A stretch of DNA of 64,000 bases from Cymbidium sinense (lineage: Eukaryota; Streptophyta; Magnoliopsida; Asparagales; Orchidaceae), in the NCBI GenBank assembly GCA_021442155.1, contig CM038221.1, positions 27,247,906 to 27,311,905 on the forward strand. The letters run 5' to 3'. The notes below the pieces were generated by a model. That model was not told where the DNA came from, ran no database searches, and was given only the letters and a program-made list of their open reading frames with translations. A program made the position numbers and the translations under genes. Shown piece by piece: positions 41,801 through 50,800 of this stretch (within the stretch, counting starts at the first letter, position 1; each line of letters opens with the position of its first letter).

Positions 41801-44800
41801 TCTATGAACCATAATATCTATTAATTCCATTAATTTACCGTAAGAGTACCATATTTCAAGATCCTAATTAGTTCTGGACTAACTTCTTTTGCGCGCATCC
41901 ATAATGTGGGAACCCTTGCTTATTTAACGACTGGCCGATCACGACTCCCATTTTTTTTATTATCATAGCGTAAACCGGGGCCTCAACATTCAATGATTTA
42001 AAGGATTCATGTCATGATTATTTCACAAGTTTTACGGGTGTACTACTTACCTCCACTTTTCCCGGGACTTGGGACTGGCAATGGTACTATTTTTTAGTAA
42101 CTTATTGGGATTATATATAAGCAAAAATTTGCATTTTAAATTAGGGGGATTTACATACATACCACACAATTCTTATGTATTTATATATATAACACCTAAA
42201 CTTCAATTTTTACATATACAATATCCTAATCTTCAATATCATATCAAAAATATCATCATTATTCATTTTTTAAAAGTAAAATGCACCTTTTTAAGTATAA
42301 AAAAGTGTTAGATAAGTAAATATCTAACTTTAGGTGTTAGATATGTAAATACATAAGAATTGTGTCGTATGTATGTAAATCTCCCTTTAAATTATTAAAT
42401 ATAAGCATGTACATTACAATTTTAAAAGTTTTATTATAAACTATAAAGATGATATTTATGAGATGTAAAGATAAATTTCTTTGACTTTTTGCCATGCCAA
42501 TTTTAATTTAATTTTAAACTATATTTAAATATTTTTAAAAGTTGGAAAATTATAAATAGTAAATAATTCTTTTTAATATTATATATATGTATATTTATTA
42601 CTAATTTTGTAGTTGAAGTTATAAATTATGAGCATGCGATTAGTAATAAAAGTTAATTTTTTGGTGACTAAAGATGAAATTTACTCTTAGTAATTTTGAT
42701 TCTTTTTTTTTTAACTTTTCCAGTTTAAGTTATAAATTGTAAGTTTATAATTTTTTATAATTTTTAGTTTTTTTAGGTACATCATAATTTTGAAATACTT
42801 TTATGACCTATTGTTGGAAATATATATGTAGTCAGAAACACACACACATACATGCTACATACATGCTTTTATTATATTTATATATACGCGCACATGTTTT
42901 TGCCAATTTTTGTTAATTAAGCTTTAGATTACAAGCATATAATATGTACACTAATAATTTTATTGATAAATCAAGAAAGATTGAGAACTTTAGTTTCAAT
43001 GATTATAATTTCTCTGAGTTTCAATATTGTTAGTTCTACTTTATTTTTTGGATACGATTGAATTTAGTGTATGCTTATTTTTACAAAAAAGTAAGAAAAA
43101 TTTTCAAATTAAATAATTCATACTTTTTATTATATTTAGAAATATCTTTATGGATTTTATCTGTGCTATATTTGTTAATTTAAGTTATAAATTATAATCA
43201 TGCAATTTACAAATTTAATAATATTATTATAAAGTTTGAAGATAATTTTAAAAGGGATAACAAAATCAATTGCTTTCTTATTTTATCTTTTATAATTTAA
43301 TTTTTATATATGTTTTAAACAGGGCAATTTTAAATAGTAAATTTTCTTTTTTTTTATTAATATTCTTAAATAAATTGGATTATATATTTAAGTTAAACTC
43401 TTTGTTTAAGTTATAAATTATAAGCCTTTAAATAACTGCAACAGTAATTTTTTAAATAACTGCAACAGTAATTTCTTTGATAAATTAATAAATATGATGA
43501 ATTTTGCTTTAATTGATTTCGATTGTTTTGATCTTTAACATTTTTTATTTCTGATTTCTTTCTCAATATTTTTGAATATTTAAAGTATATTAATATTTAT
43601 AAAAAATAAGTGTGAATGATTGCAATAACAGTTAATGTTATATATATTAAGTTAAATTTTAGCATATAATTTACAATTTTCATCAATTTTATATAAAATT
43701 ATAAATAAGAAATTGCTGAAATTATTATATATTTTATTATTTTGATGAGGCACATCATGTGAATGATATCCTTTTTAACAATCCAAAATTAAAATTGTAT
43801 TATTAGTTTATACAAACAAGCCCCACTTTCCTTAGCTTTGTGACGGTCATAGTTAAATTCTACCCAATCTCCATATTCTGCACAAACAAGCCCTACTCAA
43901 ATTTGGTAAATCTTCATCTTACCTTTTTTATTCAAATCCATTTGTATTTCAATTTCAAATTTGATATAATCAACCCAACTTTACCAAAGCCAATCACAAG
44001 CCTAAATGAAGCGAAAAATGGTCTTTTAGTTAGTACAAAAAAATAAGAGGATCGATTCAGAACAATATTTCATGCTACTTGAAGTTCTCTTTACTTCCGA
44101 TATATATTCAGAACTAATTGCTAGTGCTTAAGAGGGTCTTTGGTTCATATTATTGAAGATGGAAAAGTTATTCCCACTTGTGTCTCATATTAGCATATGT
44201 TTCTTATTGGATGAATTTCTCATTCATCTTACATTGGATTCTCCATGAAATGAATTTCTTATCAGTCTCTTCATTATGGGGATGGATTTCATACGTGATG
44301 GATCTTACCATCTTAAAATATATCATATAGATTAGGTTCTTGCTTAAGTACTATTGAACTCTGTATAGTGATAGTATTTTTAGCTTGAAGAAATTGATAG
44401 CCTAGGGATGGCATATTCCATTTAATACCATTAAGTTTTTCATTTATATGTCAAATTTTATACAACTTTGTTTTTTATTATCTAAGTATGTACCATTTTT
44501 TGTAGAATAATTTAAATATTTCTATTATTTGTTTAAGGATTATTGTGATATTTAAATTAAGGTCTATTATTATAAATATTTTCTAGGATCATGCATTTGC
44601 GATGGTGATGAATGAAATATTTCGAGTATGTTTCTGTGTTGTGGCAATACTCCTTATAAGTCTGACATTCTGCCTTTTGTCTATAAACTTCGCTATAGCA
44701 ACCTCTTATGGATGTTCAAGGATTCACAAGTCTTTTATGCTTTGAGGTTCAAGCTTTGCCTTGAGTATTTGTCTGATGTTTTGAGGGATCAATATCAATA

Positions 44801-47800
44801 GTTTAATGATTCATTGTTTGTTTTTTTTCTCTCTTTTTGTTTAAATGTCTATGTTAATTTTTTGAATTTAAGTTTCTGTCATTTAATTCATCATGCCTTA
44901 TGCATTTAAGAGTTGAAGATACATTAATATGGTGAGCATATATAAATAATATGTAAGAATTGGGTAGAGAAAGGGTTGCCAAATTCCAAAAGTGATATGA
45001 CAAGACATATTGAAAAAGACTTAGCAAGGGCAATATTTAACACTACCAAAAATGAATGGAAATGCAATATTTATGAATTTGACCTTAAATAGTTGGGACA
45101 AGTATAATAATGACGGCGATGGTGGTTTCATTAATAATTTATAGGTATCACTTGTCCTTTTATTATTGTAGGTTCAGTATTTTTATTTTTTATTCACATT
45201 GTCTCTGTTCTTTGGTCTTTGCTCTCTTTCTTAGCTCCTTATGTTTTAAAGCTTTTTGCCTTTCTCTACTTTTCTACACTTCTATTTAAACTATTGTATT
45301 CTTGAATTTGTCTCAGGAACATCCATAACTGACATAAGTTTTAAAGGTGACATAAGTTTTAACTGCAAATTTTTTATTACATAAATTTTAAAATTGTGAA
45401 AACATGACTGGGCTCCCGCTCCCAAAATACATACTCTAATATTTTACAGGCGTTTACCTGGGGCCTGCTATCAATGTTTCTTACTCAGGGTTCAACTGGC
45501 AATTGATGCTTTAATGTGTATATATATATATATATATATTTGTAATTTATATGGGATGAATGTTAAGGGCTATTCATATATTTTTTTAATAATTTTACTG
45601 CTGGAAAGGTCAATTTTATTATTTTATATGATTTTCCCCTATATTATATTTAGTTTTTAATCTAAGTGTTTTTTTACCCATCATCGAACAAGCATGATTA
45701 ACCTAAGTATTGTTTTTAAGTCAGAGGAAGCTATGATCCGTGATCAAGAAGAACGTTTGCAGTTGGAAAGAAATATGAGAGAAAGAGAAGCAGCTAGAAC
45801 ACGCAAGGTATATTAAAAATTCATCCTTGATTTCCTTTTGTTGCTTAGATATGTATCCGCAAGTGACTAGTTTACTGTATTTTGGGCGTTGTCATCTTTT
45901 ATCTGGGCCATCTTGTCTGCAACTCAACTGTTAGAGTGTTACTTCTTTCATGGGTGAACCTGCTTAAATGCACTAGACTTAGATTATGTAGTCTAGCTAC
46001 TTCTTAAGGTTTTGTTGTGTTTGAAAGTCATTTAAACTACTCATGTAAGCTACTCCTGCTTAATCTTTTAAGTTGTTCATGAAACATTAACCCTAAAATG
46101 CTCATGGCTGAAAAAAATATCACTGAATTCTTCTGGATTTTCTAGTTTTTGAAAATTAAATTTCGTTGCTTATGTGATAAAATAGGCAATGCATGGGATT
46201 TGGGGAAGGATTGGCTTGCGCTGCCTCTTCTTTGCATTTGCAGAAAGGCTTTCTGCAGAAAAATTCCAAAGTTTGTTTAGTTGGATACCATCAAAATCTC
46301 TCTTTTTACTTAACACTCTGATATAGCCTATGTTTAACACCATTAATTCTTACTGCTGAATGTCTTTTTAATTCTGATGCCTCTTATGTTACATATTATC
46401 ACATATAGAAATGTGCGTTGCTTTTTGAGATATTTCATATTTGGGGCACCTACCTGCTTTTTGAACGCCAAAGGTAATAAACTAATTCTTATAGAAGTGA
46501 TCCATAATTTCTCTATTTGGATGCCACAAAAAATTTCTTTGTTTTCTTATAGGGTTATGTAACCTATTTTTTGCATCATTAAAACTTACCCACTAAGTTT
46601 TCTTTTGGTGTTTAGTCTCCTGAGTGCCCTTTTATGTCTTATTCCATTAATTTAAATTTCATTTCATACAGAAACATCCATTTCGTTTATTAGAGACTTG
46701 CACCCCATAACTCCCTTTGTATGCCAGAGCAATAAGCTAGACTTCTGTCATGCGGTAAAATGCTAATTCAATTATATGCCCATTCACTTCCACTGTGTTT
46801 TAGTTGTAAATTGTTATTTCCTTTCCGAAAATTCTCATGGTCAATTATATGGATTCTTTTTTGTTCGTTATTCCAGTTAAATTCTTTGGTTAATGTTCTA
46901 GTTTTTTTTTTCTTTGCAAAAACTAAAAATATTAGCTTATGTCTACTTCTTCTTCATCATAGCAAAAAAATCTTATATATTTAAACTCAACCAGCAACAC
47001 TTCATTTCCGCTCATGCATGTGAACGTTAACTTGATTAATAGTTTCTACCTGCTATACATTCTTCATAGTTGTTAAATATACTCATTCAGATACATGAAA
47101 CCTATTTGTTTTAACCTTGTCTACTGTGAGAATGGCTTGTGTATGTATTTTTAACCTATTGACATTTTTCTAGCAAAGATATCATCCATTTGTGTTTTAT
47201 CCCTATATTCATAAATTGTGGTGGTGGACTTCTTTTTTCCTGGCGAGTTGATGTTGAGTTGTTGTGGTTTCTGTTTCTGTTGTCACTTTATCTTCCATTG
47301 TCACTTTACCCAAGGATAATGATGTTATATTGTTAGAGGAAGTATTTTTTATTGTGTTAATATGAAATACTTCTTCATTGGCATCTTCTAACTTGTAGAA
47401 TGTTAGTCTACTTATAATTAGTTTGGTGCATCTGTTACTGAAATTTTGCATGAGATGATTCTTAATGTCCTAAAAGTTAATTTCCAATTATAATGGTAGT
47501 AAATTTGATTTTATCTTTGCTGTTTAGAACTATGAAAATGGCATTGTCAATATGTGTTTTTGATATTTTTCTAGTTATCAACTTGTTATTCATTCTCTTT
47601 ATATTAGGTTACAGAGTCGAAGCTAACAAAGAAACAGGAAGGTATAACCAAGCGGCTATAATTCATTGATGCAGACCACTGACTCACTTCCACACGCATT
47701 CATGTAATACTGCTTTCCACTGTTAATTTTTTTGTGCTGACAGAAGAGATGATACAAAGAGGAAAAGCCCTTGAAGAGAATGATATAGCTGATCTAAGGT

Positions 47801-50800
47801 TCTTATCTTTCTACTATTTATTGATCCTTGTTTTTATTTTTTTCCTGTCTAATTTTACTTTCTGAACCTTGAATATGCTGACTAATTATATTTGTAATTT
47901 TTATCATATGCAAAAATCATTTGAAATTCAGATGAACTTTTTTTTTTAACTTTTAAAATACTGAGTGCTGTTCTATTGTCATTCCAAATTGAGTTCTTCA
48001 TTCTGGTGATTGGGAGGCGAGGTGTCAAAGTTTTATCGAAGACTGGCTGAAGGATGCTGGTTGAGTTGCCAAGCATGATCCAATCATCCATTATTTTCTT
48101 ATTTTTGCTAAGAAATTTTATTTTTATATCTATGAAAGGAATCTAACTGTCAGTTGTTTCTCTTGCGATATGTTTTCACCAGAAAAGTTTCAAGGCAAGT
48201 GTACCTGCAGAAAAGGAGGGATCAGAAGCTTCTTGAAATAAAGTACGCATTAGAGAATATCACTTTGATGCTTGATGTTGTAACCATTTAATTTGTTTTT
48301 TTTTTTTCCTAATTGGTGCTGTTTTGCTGTTGCTACCTTTAGATCTTATTCTGGATATTTGTTGTCAATAACAGGGATGATATAATTGATCATGAGTATA
48401 TCTTTGAAGGAGTTAAGCTGACAGATGCTGAGGAACGTGAACTGAGGTATATTAAATCATTTACTATGATTTACTTTTGAAAGCTCAAGTTTTAATCTAT
48501 ATCTTTACTGACATGGATATTATCATGTTTCCATTGTGTAAGATCTACCTCTATGATTAGCCAAAAGTAGCTAAATTGTCATTCTGTCATATGTTCTCAT
48601 TTTCTTGTGATTTTGTTCAGTTTAGAGTGCTAGGAGAAGGCAATAGACAGTGCTATGAGTTTTGTGGAAGATAGTTAACTGCTTAATTTTTGAAAAATTT
48701 TACCTTTCCAAAGCAATTATCATTCATTTGAATATTAGTTTGTTTTGGTACAATGACATAAGATGCTGCTCTATCTACCTAATATATGATTAGGATTAAG
48801 AATTCCATTAATTATTTGAAAACTATTAGATTGGTTTAGTCTTGAATAGACCATAATGGGTATGTTTTATATTTTTCTATTTGCTTGGTATAAGTTATCT
48901 GAAAATAAGGTTTATGCAATCAAACCTTCAACAACTTCAGCTTATGTGACCAAGTTTTAATCATTAGTATTACAAATAGAGAGCTGGTTTGAAACAATGT
49001 TTAGATTGTCTCCATTGTGTGACTTTGACGTCCTTGGTTCAAATCTTAGAATCATTCTTTAAAATGGAGGGTAATGTTTCAACCGTTCACTAAACTAATC
49101 GTGACAAAAGCCTTATATATTGGTACACCCTTTTTATCATACTCAAAGAATTATTAATGGTCTGTCATTTTTTTATTTACAACTAAGCAATACATACTTG
49201 TATTATTCCTACTAAAAAAACTAGTGATTTTTTGTATTAATTCATATTTATGATGAATTTTAGTTAATCTTTTATTTTTAGTTTGTTTAGCATGAAGGGA
49301 TATTGTGATTTAACTTATGACTCAGAGGGGAAATTTGCTCGTAATGCTCATTCTTATTGTACTCATATTTTTGTTACATTTTAACTAAAATATCAATTTT
49401 CTGCATTTGGTGCTTTATCTATCTGACGTTACATGATTGGTATTATAAGTTGGAAAATTTTAAATTCTAACATTTCTTCAGAGCATTTCCTGGGGCTCTA
49501 GCTCACACTAAGGAGTTAATAAGTAGATTCCATTTAAGTGAACTGGACTGTCATGTTAATTAATTTCAATAAGTTTCAGAATGAATGAACTTTTTTTGTT
49601 CATACAATATTTCTATCTGTAGGTACAAGAAAAAGATTTATGAACTGGCAAAGGAGCACTTGGATGATGCTGACAAAATTGAAGAGGTTATTTGTCATTC
49701 TGCTGTTAGAATGTTCTTTGAGATAGATTTCTTATCATTTTTTCTCGTAGTTTTCTTTCAGTGAGCTCATCATCTATAAAACATTTTCAGTATAGGATGC
49801 CAGAAGCATATGATCAAGAGGGGGGTGTAAATCAAGATAAAAGGTTTGCGGTGGCTATGCAAAGATACAGGTATGCTCATTCCTGCAGTTGTTTCAGTCA
49901 CTAGTTAACATGCAAATTTGTAATATTATAGTTCAGGAGATACGACTTTTAATATTGGAGTTAGTACAATATTCTGACCATAAGTTGTTTTATTTAGGGA
50001 CTCTGGTTCTTCTGATAAGATGAATCCATTTGCTGAGCAAGAGGCATGGGAGGAGCATCAAATTGGTACTATTTATTTGTTATTTATTGCATACTTGTGC
50101 CTTTGTGTAAAGTACTGGCCTTGAGCAGGTAATTTTTTTTTTTTTTTGTGTGTGTGTAGGGAAGGCTACTTTAAGATATGGCTCAAAGAATAAAAAGCTA
50201 TCATCAGATGATTACCAGTTAGTATAAATATTTTTTCTTGTGCTAATGGGAATTTGATGAGATGTCCATTTCCACATATATGTATTTGATTTTTATGTGC
50301 TTCTTATCTAGGACCATAGGAAGACGTTTGTGAACTATTTTAACCATTTTGAACTATAGTTATGAAAATATTTTGTTTATAGACAACATTTCTATATTAA
50401 TGTTGCTTGAAATGTACATCCAGATATGTTTTTGAGGATGGGATTGATTTCATCAAGGCATCTGTCTTAGATGGAACTCAGGCACGTGAGCCAAATAAGT
50501 CTCATGCTTCAGTGCTTAAGATTTATTTCATATGATAGACTGTTAAAAAAGATACAACTTAAGTTTTAACCTTGGGTATTTCTAACTTTTTGTAGTGTGA
50601 AGATGAGATGAATGTGGAAACAAATGCATCAGCGGCAACAACCATGTTACAGAAGTTGCAGGTGTGGTACTTTAAAATCCTGATTTAATTTTCTTTATCT
50701 TTCACTTTATGTTTTGGTAATTGTTTAGTTCTTTTATTTGCAATTATTTCTTTTGTGGATGTTAGGAAAGTTTTTGTCCATGCATTTTGTCTTCTTTTTC

